A stretch of DNA of 64,000 nt from Geosiphon pyriformis (GCA_016748015.1 JAAOMT010000135.1:1135582-1199581), one strand, 5' to 3'; positions 11,200 through 23,154 are shown, numbered from the stretch's first letter. A program made the numbers and translations. Notes: a model not told the origin generated them from the sequence alone.

Positions 11200-12020
11200 T
11201 ATTACAAATAATTATTTAAAGTCTGAAAACAAATAACAAATCTGTAACTTGGTGCTTAATAGTTGATACATGTTGGTAATATCTGAAGGTTTTGGTTAAG
11301 TTTTTTGTATAATGAACAGAGATTTAAGTATTGTTTTATCTGTAGCTTTCTGAAATTACAATTCCATCAAATTTTTGTCTTTAGTATAATAGTTGGTTTA
11401 TTCTGGCAGTTATGCTCTTTTGATAAGCTATCTGTAATTTTTTTAAACTCTATACCTTTCCTTTTAAGTCTTTTACCAAACTATCTTTAACATTAATTAA
11501 TCAATTCTTAATTCCTTAAATCAATTAGTAAACAATAAACAACAAAGAAATAAATAAAATAAATAAAAATAAAAAAATAAATCAAGGCAAAAAAGAGTTA
11601 ATATCTTGTCAATAGTCATAATCAAGAGTTATTGATCTAGTATAGTTAAGTATTAATAGTTATTAACATGAATTTTTGATAGTAGAAAAATGTATTGCAA
11701 TATTTAAGAAGTATTTTATTGATATTTGATATTTCTACTTTAAGTTATAGAATACTATGATATAAAAAGATGAATTAGAAATAGAACTGGAGATTCTAAA
11801 CTATGGATTCTGTCTTTTCTGCTTCTAACACTACTGCTATATATACATAAATTTCATTGTACAAGATTTTTTGAATTTTTGAATTTTTTAGCCAGGAATC
11901 CTGTAATTCTGGAATTTAGCAATTCTTCTAAAAGGAATTCTGAAATTCTACTTTTACTATATTTATTCTAATTGGCTAATTTATGTACTAATATTTAATT
12001 CCTATATTCTATGAGTAATA
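11200..12020 (-). repeat. LTR B (3' LTR), 821 bp
   Basis: Shares the U5 block and the ttggtgct site (11,249-11,256) with LTRs A and C, and the GAATTC/GAATTACAG-type U3 repeats (about 11,880-11,955) with LTR C. Purine-rich AAAGGAGAGAATAA (minus strand) lies immediately inside it. Confidence 0.8.
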
Positions 12021-12040
12021 TTATTCTCTCCTTTAATATT
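12021..12040 (-). promoter_or_regulatory. Polypurine tract of the B-C element
   Basis: Minus strand ATTAAAGGAGAGAATAA directly precedes the 3' LTR start. This is the expected place for plus-strand priming, and the sequence resembles the tract at 24,502-24,518 in element D. Confidence 0.6.
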
Positions 12041-12530
12041 GAGCTTTTGTGAAATCTTCTAAAATTTTTTTTGTATTAATGTTGTTACTGTAATTTTTAT
12101 TGCTATTTTTAAATCTAATTTTATATGTGACTGGAGTTTTTAACTATAGTGGTTTGTTCAGAATATTTAAGTTTAAATCTTGTATTTGTATTATATATAT
12201 GTTTAAATATAATGCTCTCATTATTATCATTGAATTTAGTTAATTTTTGCTCTATTGTAAGATCTAAAAGCATGATATATTGTTTGGTGTTTAAAGTGAA
12301 GTTTGAATTTGTTGTTGGCAGAGTTTAAATTATCATTGTTATTTAGTGGAGTTTAAATTGTTGTCATCATTAGCAGAGTTTGAATTGTTGTTATTATTAG
12401 TGGAGTTTGAATCATTGTTGTTATTAATAAAGTTTGAATTATTGTTGTTATTAGTGGAGTTTAAATCATTGCTGTCATTAGTAGAGTTTGAATCAAAATT
12501 AAGTTTTGATTCTGATTCTCATTTGTTCTC
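12041..12530 (-). pseudogene. Asn/Ser repeat and truncated dUTPase in the B-C element
   Basis: The minus strand first shows four to six tandem units of about 30-36 bases (12,520-12,300) encoding Asn/Ser/Thr-rich sequence. Then LDLTIEQKLTKFNDNNESII and YNTNTRFKLKY follow, the start of the dUTPase domain (compare 330-1). The dUTPase breaks off after about 70 residues and joins directly to the sequence before the PPT. A plus-strand Leu-rich open frame here is only the antisense of the repeat. Confidence 0.65.
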
Positions 12531-12559
12531 ACTAATTGGCTCTTTTTTAAATATATAAT

Positions 12560-13060
12560 GCATAGAAGTTGATTGTAACTACATTCTAATATTCTAACTT
12601 AGGGCTGTTAGGTGAGTTTTGTTAATTTATTGGTACTATGAAAATTAGGTTTTATTGGACTATTAGAGATACATTTCTTTGTATAATTGCAGTGTTTGGA
12701 ATTTATCAGACTTCAAATGTTTAGGTTTTTGAATAATTTCTGAAGTTTGAATTGCTAAAGGTTTAACAAGTTTTATTAATGATAAGTTTTTTTGTATAAT
12801 AGTGGGATTGGAATTATCAGGTTTCAAATGTTTGGGTTTTTGAATAATTGGGTCTTAAATAATTGAAGTTTTAACAAATTTATTAAAGGTAAGTTTCGAA
12901 TGTTTGGGGTTTTAATGATTAGATCTTGAATAATTGAAGTTTTAATTTTAATGAGTTTATCAACAATAATTTTCGAATGTTTGGGGTTTTAATGATTAGG
13001 TCTTAAATAATTAGAGTTTGAATTTAACAATTTTTTATTAAAGATAATAGTAAAATAAGG
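12560..13060 (-). repeat. Degenerate tandem repeat in the B-C interior
   Basis: Recurring blocks built around AAACATTTGAA or AAACATTCGAA, CCAATCCCACTATTATAC and ACTTGTTAAA. The unit is about 100-110 bp in longer copies and is the same repeat as in element D (23,280-23,900). In one frame it reads like a repeated peptide (KPKHLKPDNSNPTII). Confidence 0.6.
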
Positions 13061-13164
13061 ATTTTACAAATTCTAAGTGATTTTTTTTTGTTTTCTCTTG
13101 GTCTGCTACTTTCTTGCATAGTTGTTGTTAGTACTGGTTTTTTGTTGAATTATACTTCACAAAA

Positions 13165-13173
13165 AGCACCAAA
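13165..13173 (-). promoter_or_regulatory. Primer-binding site of the B-C element
   Basis: Minus strand TTTGGTGCT immediately follows the LTR C end (TATAACA). Its complement AGCACCAA lies inside LTR C at 13,223-13,230, at the same relative place as in LTRs A, B and D. Confidence 0.65.
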
Positions 13174-14093
13174 TGTTATAAATGATTATTTAGAGTCTCA
13201 AAGCAAATAACAAACCTGTAACTTGGTGCTAATTTGCTTGATGTTGTTAGTAATATCTGAAGATTTTGGTTATTTGAAGATTTTAATTAGAGTTCTTTGT
13301 ATAATAGACAGAAATTTAAGTGTGGTTTTCTTTTAATAATGTTTTAAGTGTTAACTCTTGGGTTAATGTGGTTTGTTGTCTGTCACTTCCCAAAATCACA
13401 ATTCTATTAATTTTTTTCTCAACATGGTGGCCAGCAATTTTTTGGTAAGTTATCTTCAAATCTGAGTGTCTATCCTTATTCTTGGGTCTTTTACCAGTGC
13501 TATATGCTAATATTAATAATTCAGCACTTAATTCTTAATTAATTAGTATACAATAATAAAAAATAAAATAAAAAATAAAATAAAAAATAAAAATAAAAAT
13601 AAAAAAAATAAGCCAAGACAATGAAAAGTTAATATTCTGTCAATAGCTGTGATTAAGAGCTATTGTTTCAGTATAATCAAGTATAGATTACTATTAATAT
13701 AAAGTGTTGATAGTGGACAATTGGATTGATATATTTAATAAGTATATTTATTAATAGTGTAAAGATATAAATACTAATTAGGAAGTGAAACTCAGATGTC
13801 TTTTTTTTTGTATTTAATAATTATGATTTATGAGTCTAATTGACTCTGAGCTTAATTGATCAATTTTTTAGCTTCTGATACTACTGTTATATATACATAA
13901 ATTTTATTGTATAAGATTTTTTGAATTTTTCAATTTTTTAGCCAAGAATTTTGTAATTCCTTATACAGAAATTCTGTAATTCTGGAATTCTGTAATTCTT
14001 CTGAGAAAAATCCTGGAATTCCACTTTTACTATATCTATTCTGATTGGCTAATTTATGTACTAATATTTAATTCCTATATTTTATGAATAACA
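13174..14093 (-). repeat. LTR C (5' LTR), 920 bp
   Basis: Minus strand starts TGTTATTCATAAAATATAGG and ends TTTATAACA, the TG..CA type. The U3 carries GAATTCCAGAATTACAG short repeats (about 13,960-14,030). It pairs with LTR B. Confidence 0.8.
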
Positions 14094-14995
14094 TTATCAT
14101 TCCTAGTTTGCTTTGATTACATTTGGTTTCTAATTTGATTTGGATTCTGTGATTGTTAAGACTAGTACTTTAAGGAAGTGCTGTATTTAGTAAGAAACTT
14201 TTGGTTGTTAATACTGCTTTAGGTGTTAAGAAGTAAGTCATTTGGCTGTAGACTGTAAAGTCTTTTTGCCTCTTTTTTTCAAGACTCCTAAGGTGTTTAA
14301 ATTACATTTTATTGGTGATATTTCTTATGCTAAAGCCTCTGCTTCTTTGGATTTTTTTGGGTTTTCTCTCTTGACAGCTTTTATTTCTTCTTTTATAGTT
14401 GTTGGTAATCCCTTGGTGTTCTCTTGGTTGGTTTTTTTGAAGTCTGATTTGGTTAAGTTTTCTGTTTTGGTTGAGTTTATTGTTAAGCCAGTTGGTTTTT
14501 TAGTCAAATTGTTCGAACAATTTATTAATAGGGATTTGGTCTCAAGCAATAAACTTGGTTTTAAAGTTAATGAAGTTATGGTACAAATGGGTTTTTTTAG
14601 TAAAGTTGTTAGTAAGTTGGAAAAAAAAGTGATTTTTTTTAAAAAAGAGTGCTACATAAAAGATATTGATATGTTTGGTGATTTAGAGCACTCAGTTGGT
14701 TTGGATAATAAGGTGTTTTCTAACTTGATGTTTCTTTAAAAACATGAATCTATTAATATTAAAGCTAATATCTTAAAGACAGCCAAATGGCTGGTTGGAT
14801 TGGTTCTTTGTAGTGCTACTTTGTTTTTTATCATTTAAAAAATGTTATTTTTGGATAAGTTTTTTTTGAATGCATCAATATAATATAGTCTAAACTAGCT
14901 TAAGTAACTGGTTATATGTAGAAAATACATGAGCCACATTTAATTTAAGACTCTATGTAGTTATATTATATTAAATAGTAGTTGGGTCTTGCTTA
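14094..14995 (+). mobile_element. LINE ORF1-only element ending in the shared LINE 3' tail
   Basis: Plus strand: a decayed zinc-knuckle-like stretch (SHLAVDCK, 14,238-14,262), an open frame 14,242-14,739, a short stop-broken continuation (ILKTAKWLVGLV), then the conserved LINE 3' tail (14,884-14,995). No endonuclease or reverse transcriptase lies between the ORF1-like protein and the tail, so this is either a non-autonomous element that borrows the LINE tail or an internal deletion. Confidence 0.6.
14242..14739 (+). pseudogene. LINE ORF1-like protein fragment (second ORF1 type)
   Basis: 165 residues with no stop, unusually long for this decayed region. After a Phe-rich N-terminal part it shows a heptad-like stretch (LKSDLVKFSVLVEFIVKPV) and another amphipathic region (KVNEVMVQMG, then KVVSKLEKKVIFFKKE), consistent with the coiled coil of a LINE nucleic-acid-binding ORF1 protein. 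The first codon follows sequence resembling the end of a zinc knuckle, so this is a truncated remainder. It differs from ORF1 of the 55.9-62.7 kb LINE. Confidence 0.5.
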
Positions 14996-15049
14996 TTAAA
15001 CTTTAATAAAAATAAAAATTAAAGCAAAATACTATCTAATTTATATTAT

Positions 15050-16281
15050 TTAAACTATTATATAAAAAAAAAGTCATATTGTTTATTGAACTAAAAATAT
15101 CTTTTTTTTAACAAAAACAATTATCATAGAAAACTTTAAAGTTATTTTATATCAAAAAACATATTAGCTTATAAAAATACTAGAAAACAATCATAAAACA
15201 ACAGTTGACAATATTAGGAATTTTTTAGAATAACAAAAAAAGAGACATAATAATTGTCTACTAATTAATTAATTGAATTTAAAATTGAAGACCAAGTATT
15301 ATTATATTGTATTAAAGCTAAAAAACAATAGAATAAAAAATTTTACCTAAAATAAGATAAACTATTTTATATATATAAAGTTCTGGACAATAAAACTTAT
15401 AAATTACAATTGAAAACCAAAGTTTTAAAGAAAACTATATATAAAAATTGTCTAAAACTTTATTATATAATACAAAAATTATTGTCATTTATATTTTAAC
15501 TAGAAACATAAATTTTATTAATCAGATCTAAAACCAATTATTATGATTAAATACAATACACATATAAAAATTTGAATTATGTAAATTAAATAAATAAATA
15601 CTAAAAAAATAAGAAAAAAAACTTATTAGACAAAATTCTAAAACTTTCATAACAACTATTTAAAGCAATTCAACAATTTACAACACCAATAGAAATTATA
15701 ATTGATAGAAAAAAGATATAATACAAAAATACATGCAAAAAAAATAGGCAAAAATTTAATTAAAATTGAATATTTCTATTTTTATGAATAATCAAAAAAA
15801 AATATATGACTTTAAATAATAATAAAAATTAAAAAAACTTTATACAATTTAACTCTAAAGCCAAACACTAGAAAGTTGATTTTTAAAATTTCCAAAATAT
15901 AAAAAAAAAACTTTTATTAATATACTGGTTTTTTAAAATTAGCAAAAATCTAGACTTATAAATATTATATCTAAATATTAACAAATAAATATTCAACAAA
16001 AAAGCTTTTAAACAAGTAGAAAAATTTGTCAAAAAATAATTTAATATTATATTACAAGACAATATACTAACTATATTTAGCATTTAAGTATTATTACATT
16101 ATATTATTGAATAAGTTATTAAAAATTATTACAATTAACAATATAAAATAAATAATAAATTTCCAGTTTAAAGAATTACAAAAAGCAATATTCAACACAA
16201 TAATTAAATATTATATCAAAAAAACAATTTTTAAAGATACATATGATTTTACAGAAGCTTAATTCTAAAAAAAAGAAATAA
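15050..16281 (+). pseudogene. Ty3-type integrase C-terminus and 3' interior (decayed)
   Basis: The plus strand reads KIEDQVLLYCIKAKKQ, stop, NKKFYLK, stop, DKLFYIYKVLDNKTYKLQLK, then KNCLKLYY (about 15,270-15,470). This matches the C-terminal domain of Ty3 integrases, which in this group reads roughly GDQVLLY, GKFDPKWDGPF, VLGNGAYKL and NRLKLY. Weak upstream similarity (LPIEL-like, 15,070-15,260) fits the end of the integrase core. The rest to 16,281 is stop-riddled and ends in a PPT-like aaaaagaaataa. The 5' side is cut at the LINE tail near 15,000. Confidence 0.55.
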
Positions 16282-17313
16282 TATTATCCAAATAAAAAAA
16301 CCAATTCAAAACTATTAAAAAAACATGATTAATATATAATAATATAAAAAATATATAATAATATAAAATAATACAAAATAATGTAAAATAATACAAAATA
16401 ATATAAAATAATTCAGAATAATATATAATAACATAAAATAGCACAGAATAATTAATAATAATATAGAATAATTAATTATAATATAAAAAAACAAAGCAAT
16501 AACTAAAATAATAAATAATAGTTAATAATAACAAGCAATTAAAAACAATCTTATAGAACTAGAAAATATGTATAAAAGTAAGTAGTTTTACTAAATAGAA
16601 AAGAGAAGTAAAAAAAACAAGAATTATTTTTCTTTTAATATCTTAATCTTAGTCTAATTAACTTTTATCTTATATATATTTGTAAACCAATTAAATAAAA
16701 ATCTTATTCTATAATTTATATATACTTAATCTTAATATTTTAATTGTCAAAATCAAATTAATTGTTTTTCTTATTTTTATCACTGAACAAATATTATTAG
16801 CATAAAAAATATTTCAAAATTTTAATGATTTAGACCAATTGCTTTTAATTATAACAATTAATAAAATACTAATTATTATTTTTTTACTTTTTTATTTTAT
16901 TTTATTTATTTTATTTTATTTTTATTTTTTAATAAAACAGTAACATTGAAAATTAATTGTCTAAAAATAGATTTTATAATAATTTGGTAAAAAAGAAAAG
17001 TTTTTTCTAGATTTGGATATTAATTTTATTTTGCTAGGTTATCAAAAAAGTAAAAAAACAATACAAAATCTTAGTAATTGTACTTACTAGCTTAAAAAAA
17101 GATATAACTTAAATAATACAATTAAAAAAACCATATTTCTGTGTTTTATAATAAAAAACCCAATAAGTAGAACATTAAACAAGAAAAATTTTTAAAAATT
17201 AATAACTTACAACAAAATCTAAAACAATTTTATTTAATTTACATATTGTTTTTAACATTAAATTATTAAATATCAACTATTATAATTATATTCTACCAAG
17301 TTTATTTATAATA
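16282..17313 (+). repeat. LTR F (3' LTR of a plus-strand Ty3-type element), about 1,032 bp
   Basis: Begins TATTATCCAAATAAAAAAAC, which corresponds to TGTTACCTGAGTAG in LTR D with decay, and ends CCAAGTTTATTTATAATA (LTR D: CCAAGTTTACCCGTAACA). It carries the same AATAATATAAAATAATAC-type U3 repeat (16,330-16,490). It splits a minus-strand LINE (L3). Confidence 0.75.
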
Positions 17314-19070
17314 GTATTAGCTGTAAAAAAAAATTTTTTTGTTACTAACTTTAACTCTGCCTATTTTTATTACAAAATTAATGTTAATTTAATATTTACA
17401 TAAATGTTTTTGTTTTTTAATCTTACACAATAAAAGATCATAAATTTTTTTTAAAAGAGTAGAGAAAAAACTTCACTTTGATCCAATCTATCATGTATTT
17501 TATAACTATCTAAAAGACCAAAATCAGTTATTATTCTATTGACTTTGTTTATGTAAATATTTTCAAAAAATTCAATAAATCTGGTATATATTTTGATGTG
17601 CTTTAAATTAGCTTTTAAATAATATTATTTAACCAAATCATATACTGTACATATTCTATAATACCAATTAGAACTTTTAACTTTTTTTCAAAACATCTTT
17701 TATTATTAAACCAATAGTAAACATTAACAACTAGGTTGAAATTTTCTTTAAAACCAAAAATTATTATCATAAAAAATATTGAATTTACTATAAGCAAATA
17801 AAATCTAATCTAACAAAATCTTAAACAAATTTTTTTTGGTAATCTTAATTAGTATAATAGACTATATATTTGTTAAAGTGTCTTTTTATTTATATGATTT
17901 AAAAATATTAAAACTCATATATTTTTCTAAAAAACTAAAATATTGCAAAAGTCCAAATAAAAATTTAAAAAATTTAAGAAACAGTCCAAAATTATATTAT
18001 TACTATGCTTTTAAAGTTTATTAAATATGTTAAATAGTTCTACAGTTTTGCTTTTAAACAGGCCACCAACTACTCAAACCAATTTTTTTGCACTGATCTT
18101 ATCTATTATATTACTAAAAATATTATTTTTAATATAATATAAAAAAGCATACTGGTAAAACCACAAAACAGACAATAATAAAAACACATTATTTTATCTA
18201 TTTTATTATGATTTTATTAATTTTAGATTTTACTTTATCTGGCTCCAAAATCAACTTATTTTTAATTATTAAATAGTTTAATACTATCTTGTAAAAAGGC
18301 TATTTCAAAACACTTTTTATTATTTTCTCTTTATTAAAACTAAAATTTTTTATTTATCTTTTAATTACCATTTTGATAATTGTATTTTTGGTTACTTTCA
18401 ATTCATAGTACTTAGATTTATGATAACTTTTTTTAATTTTTAACAAATATTTAATTATATATACAGACTTTATATTATCACAAAACATATTACTAATCTT
18501 AAAAGCTTTAATAGCATTAATAATCGACCAAATTCTAAAGAAACAATTAACTCATATCTATTATTTAAACTTAATTTTTTAATTATCTTAGTTATTAACA
18601 GCTCTAGTTTAAAAAACTTTGAAAATTGTTTGTTTTTTAAACAATCAAACTTATTGTATCAATATTTAAAAAATATTTTATTAGCCAAATCTAATATTAT
18701 TTCTTTTAAAACTTCTTATATTGTATTCAAATTTCCGAAATCTTTTGCATCTATAAATTTACTTATTATTATAAAAAGCAATACAAAAGATTGCTTTCTA
18801 AAATGTATTTATTTAATTTTATCTGTATTTTTTATTTTGTATTTTTAACAATTTTTATTAATCTGCTTGCAAATATTATTTAAATAAAAATTTAACAAAC
18901 TTTCTAAACCAACTGAAACTATAATTATCTTGTAATTAGTATTGAAAAATTCAAACACAGAACTAATTACACAATTAACAAAAGCTAATATTAAACTTTT
19001 ATTCATAAAAATATAATTAATAATCTTGTTAACTCTTCTAAAATTATTTCAAATAAATGTACAAGTCTGC
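17314..19070 (-). mobile_element. Decayed LINE copy L3 (reverse transcriptase to endonuclease)
   Basis: Minus-strand sequence collinear with 58,400-60,140 of the young LINE: reverse transcriptase upstream of FVDD (17,330-17,800), linker (about 18,050-18,450), and endonuclease end (18,900-19,070). Stops and A/T replacement are heavy and no catalytic motif is readable. It is cut by LTR F on the left and by gag-like sequence on the right. Confidence 0.6.
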
Positions 19071-20085
19071 AGTTTCTGTCAAAAAAAAAAGATAAGACTT
19101 AAATTGTTCTGATTTTATTTTAATTGTTAATTATAATTGCTTTCTCAGTTTTTGCAATATATATATGTGTATTTTTTTTTACTAAAAAGTTTTTCTAATT
19201 TAACAATGTTTTTGTATGCTATAATCGAAATAATAAGAAGTTGTTTATTTGTTAATAAAAAAGTAATTAGCAAAAATAAGTCTGTTTGTTTAATTAAACT
19301 TAAAACTAGTTGTTTTTTTTTGTTAATTATTATAATAAATTAAAATAGTAATATACTTTTTGAAAAAATAGTTGTTAATTTAGTTAATAATTATAATATT
19401 TGTTGTTCTTAAGTAGTAGTATTCCAAAAAATAGTGTTTGTTGCTAGGATAAAATTTTCAAACAATGTTTTGTATTTTCTTAATAATTTAATTTAAAAAT
19501 TTTGTTGGAGTTTCAGAAATAAAAATATTTAAGAAATTTTGGAGTTTTTGGTTGCAAACTGTTCAGTTAATTTAATAAGATTTTGCTTTTTGAAGTCTAA
19601 TCTTGACTTTTTGCTTGCTATAGATTGGAGTTTTTTTTGTACAAATTGCTATTAGATATTGTTTTCTGTATTTAACTTAAATTTTTTAAATAAAACTTTT
19701 ATGCTGTAATTTTCTTTAAGTTATGAATAATGATTTTACATATATATTTTAATTTTTTTGTTAATAAGAAGAAAAATTTCTGTAATTGCTCTTTTGGTAA
19801 TTAAAGTTGAATATAATAACAAGTTTTGGTAAATTTGCTCTTTAAGTTTTTTAGTATCTGTTATTTTGCTTAAATAATAGTTAATCTTGATATATACATA
19901 GTAAAAAAAGTTATTTTTAGCTACAAATATTTTTTTTGGAATTTTTAGATCTTTTCAAAAGTATTAATATAGTGCTATTTTAAAAGACAAATAATTTTTT
20001 CTGACTATTTTGATAATTGTTACTTTTGTGTATTTTTTAGATGCTCTGTTTTTGTGGATTTTATAATTTTACAAAAAACATTAAA
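19071..20085 (-). pseudogene. Leader and gag remnant of Ty3-type element E (decayed)
   Basis: Minus strand: directly after the LTR end at 20,086 comes a leader aligned base by base with the element D leader (AAATCCACAAAAACAGAGCAT). Gag-like sequence with scattered stops follows; the clearest part, near 19,900-19,700, resembles the capsid segment before the Pro-rich region. The left end merges into LINE L3 near 19,070. Confidence 0.5.
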
Positions 20086-20750
20086 TATTACAGATAAACT
20101 TGATAAGATATGTTTATAATATTTGGTACTTAATAATTTAATATTAAGAGCAATATGTAAATTAAATAAAGTTGTTTTAGATCTTTTTGTAGATTATTAA
20201 TTTCTAAAAATTTTTTTGTTTAATGTTTTATTTATTGAGTTTTTTTGTTATAATACACAAAAATATAATTTTTTTAATTGTATTATTCAAGTTGTATCTT
20301 TTTCTAAACTAGTAAGTATAATCATTAGAATTCAATATTGTCTTTTTGCTTTTTTAATAAGCTAGCAAAATAAAGATAATATTTAACTTTAGAAAAAGCT
20401 TTTTTTTTTTACCAGGCTTTTATGAAATTTATTTTTAGACAGTTAATTTTTAATGTTGTTACTCTATTAGAGAAAAGATAAAAAAAAATAAAGAAAAAAA
20501 AATAAAGAAAAAAAGTAAAAAGAAAATAAAAGAAACAAAAAGAAAAATTAATATTTTATTAATTATTATAATCAAAAACAATTGGTTTAAATCATTAAGA
20601 TTTCACAAGTATTTTTTATGCTAATAATATCTGTTCAAGAATAAAAGTAAATAAAAACAATTAATTCAATTTTAACAATTAAAATATTGGAATTAAGTAC
20701 ATATAAATTGTAGAATAAGATTTTTATTTAATTGATCCATAAATATATGT
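20086..20750 (-). repeat. LTR E, inner part (5' LTR of minus-strand element E)
   Basis: The plus strand begins TATTACAGATAAACTTGATAA, the reverse complement of the LTR D end with decay. It is interrupted at 20,750 by solo LTR G and continues at 21,698-22,077. Joining the two parts gives about 1,045 bp, the same size as LTRs D and F. Confidence 0.7.
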
Positions 20751-21693
20751 TGTTATTTAAGTAAAAAAACTAATTTAAAACTATTAAAAAATGTAATTAA
20801 CACAAAATAACATAAAAAAATATAATAATACACAATAATATGAAATAACTAATTATAATATAAAATAACTAGTTATAATATAAAGAACAAAACAATAATA
20901 GAAATAACAAGTAATAGCTAATAATAATAAGTAATAATAAGTAATTAAAAACAATCTTGTAAAACTAAAAAATATATATAAAAATAAGTAGTTTTAACAA
21001 ATAAAAAAAAACAAACAGAAGACAAAACCTAATTTTTTTCTAATATCTTATTTTTAATCTGATAACTCTTTATTTTATTTTCTCTATATTTTTTTATTAA
21101 AATATTATTTAATCTATTCATACATGATTTCAGAATTTTGATTGTTGAAATCGAATTAATTATTCTTTTTACTTTTATTTTAAACCAGATATTATTAATA
21201 TAAATGTTTTTAAAATCTTAATAACTTAGACCAATTGTTTTTGATTATAACAATTAACAAAATACTAAATTTTTTTTATTTTTTTTTATTTTATCTTGAT
21301 TTTTATTTTTTTTGGTAAAATAGCAACATTAAAAATTGACTATTTGAAAATAAACTTTATAATAACTTGGTAAAAAAAAGAAACTTTTCTTAGATTTGGA
21401 TATTAATTTTATTTTGTTAACTTATCATAAGAATAAAAAAACAATGCCAAATCCTAATAATTGTGCTTACTAGTTTAGAGAAAAATACAACAAAAACAGC
21501 ATAATTAAAGAAACCAGAATTCTGTGCTTTATAACAAAAAAACTTAATAAGTATAATTACAAATAAAAAAATCTTTAGAAACTAATAATTAACTTAACCA
21601 AAAAAACTATTATATTAATACTTAATTAGCTTCTATTAATAAATTATAAGCACCAAAAGTTACGATTTTATCATATTAAATTTATTTATAATA
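20751..21693 (+). repeat. Solo LTR G inserted in LTR E, 943 bp
   Basis: A D-type LTR in plus orientation (starts TGTTATTTAAGTAAAAAAAC, ends TTTATTTATAATA) with no interior. It is flanked by ATGT on both sides (20,747-20,750 and 21,694-21,697), a 4-bp target duplication. The flanking LTR E halves rejoin smoothly when it is removed. It probably arose by LTR-LTR recombination of a full element. Confidence 0.75.
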
Positions 21694-22077
21694 ATGTAAA
21701 ATAAAAATTAATTAGATTAAAATTAAGATATTAAAAGAAAAATAAATCTTGTTTTTTTTTACTCTTCTTTTTTATTTGTTAAAACTACTTATTTTATACA
21801 TATTTTCTAGTTTTATAAAATTGCTTTCAATTGCTTATTATTACTAGTTATTACTTATTATTTTAGTTATTGTTTCATTTTTTTATATTATAACTAGTTA
21901 TCTTATGTTATTACTAGTTATTATGTACTATTTTATATTATTATATATTATTTTAAGTTATTTTGCATTATTTTACATTATTTTGTATTATTTTATATTA
22001 TTATGTTTTTTTTATGTTATTATATATTAATTATATTTTTTTAATAAGTTTAAATTGGTTTTTTTACTTAAATAACA
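21694..22077 (-). repeat. LTR E, outer part (U3 start)
   Basis: Minus strand begins TGTTATTTAAGTAAAAAAAC at 22,077 and runs left through the U3 repeat (AATAATGTAAAATAATGC type) to the solo LTR G. The first four bases are the right-hand copy of the G target duplication. Confidence 0.7.
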
Positions 22078-22144
22078 GTGCTTTTGTTAATAATACAATT
22101 GAAATAAGAAATAGTTAAACTTTAATACAGTTTATTTTGGATGT
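22078..22144 (+). pseudogene. LINE L2, left fragment (reverse transcriptase active-site region)
   Basis: 67 bp reading AFVNNTIEIRNS, stop, TLIQFILD. The FVDD box is FVNN at 22,083-22,094, both catalytic Asp codons changed GAY to AAY. The frame continues exactly at 25,532 once element D and one copy of the ATGT duplication are removed. Confidence 0.8.
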
Positions 22145-23154
22145 TGTTACCCAAGTAGAAAAACCAATCCAAAGTTATAAGAAACATGACCAAAATGTAA
22201 CATAACACAGAATAGCATGCAATAATATTGGATAACATGTTATAACTTAAAATAACACAGAATAATAAATTATAACATAAGATAACACAGAATAACATGT
22301 AATAATACCAGATAACGTATTATAACATAGAATAACTAATAATAACATAAAAAAATGAAGCAATTACAAAAATAGCAAAGCAATAGTTAACAATAATAGA
22401 ACAATCAGAAGCAATCCTGTAGAACAAAAAAAATGTATAAAATGAGTAGCTATAAAAGTTAGAAAGACATCCAGAAAGATTTAGAGAGACAATTAGACTT
22501 TCAAGAGTCAATTAGACTCTCAGAATCAATTAGACTCATAGGGCATAATTATTAAATACTCTTTCTTTCAAGAATAGTTGCTATCAACTGAAATAAAATT
22601 ATATCAATAAAATATCTCTTCAATTCTTCAAATTCATGTTATTATTTACTACTTAATCTGCTGGCACAATAGCTTTTGATCACAGCTATTGACAAGACAC
22701 TTATTTTATATTTTATTTTCTTTATTTCTTTATTTTCTTTTATTTTCTTTTATTTTCTTTTATTTTTTATTTTTCTCTTGTAAAACAGCAACATAAAAAA
22801 ATTAACTGTCTGAAAATAGACTTTGTGATAGTCTAATAAAAGAAGAAGACTTCCTCTAAGTTTTAAATATTAATATTATCTTGTTAGCTTAGCAGAAGGG
22901 CAAAAAAACAACATCAAACCCCAATGACTGCACTTGTTAGCTCAGAAAAGATAGCTCACATTTTTAAAGAAGTTGCAATCAGCGAAAACCAAACCTCTGT
23001 GCCTTATAACCAAAAAACTTAACAGGTAAATTCACATTCAAAAAAGACCTTTAGAGACTGATAAACATCAACTTTGTAAAAAACATACAATCTTAGAACA
23101 CTAAATTAGAGCACCAAATGTTATTACTATATCCCAGTAAGTTTACCCATAACA
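22145..23154 (+). repeat. 5' LTR of element D, 1,010 bp
   Basis: Starts TGTTACCCAAGTAGAAAAAC and ends TTTACCCATAACA (TG..CA type, inner ends TGTTAC/GTAACA in the 3' copy). The U3 has a 40-60 bp degenerate repeat of AATAACACAGAATAAT (22,196-22,345). A TTTTATTTTCT microsatellite lies at 22,726-22,778. The arm GAGCACCAAATGTTA lies at 23,109-23,123 near its end. Confidence 0.88.

Larger units (their letters stand above)
11200..14093 (-). mobile_element. Short non-autonomous LTR element (LTR B, interior, LTR C)
   Basis: Minus-strand element: 5' LTR C (14,093-13,174), interior of only 1,153 bp, 3' LTR B (12,020-11,200). The interior keeps PBS, leader, a degenerate tandem-repeat coding stretch, an Asn/Ser repeat, the first part of the dUTPase and a PPT, but has no protease, reverse transcriptase or integrase. 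It therefore depends on another element. Its flanks (atat and ttat) do not form a clear duplication. Confidence 0.8.

Noticed and set aside
12346-12558. Plus-strand Leu-rich repeated open frame of 70 codons
   Set aside because: It is the antisense of the Asn/Ser tandem repeat of the minus-strand element; no independent coding evidence.
11196-14097. Target duplication of the B-C element
   Set aside because: Flanks atat and ttat do not match and cannot be reconciled by transitions; borders may be altered by recombination.
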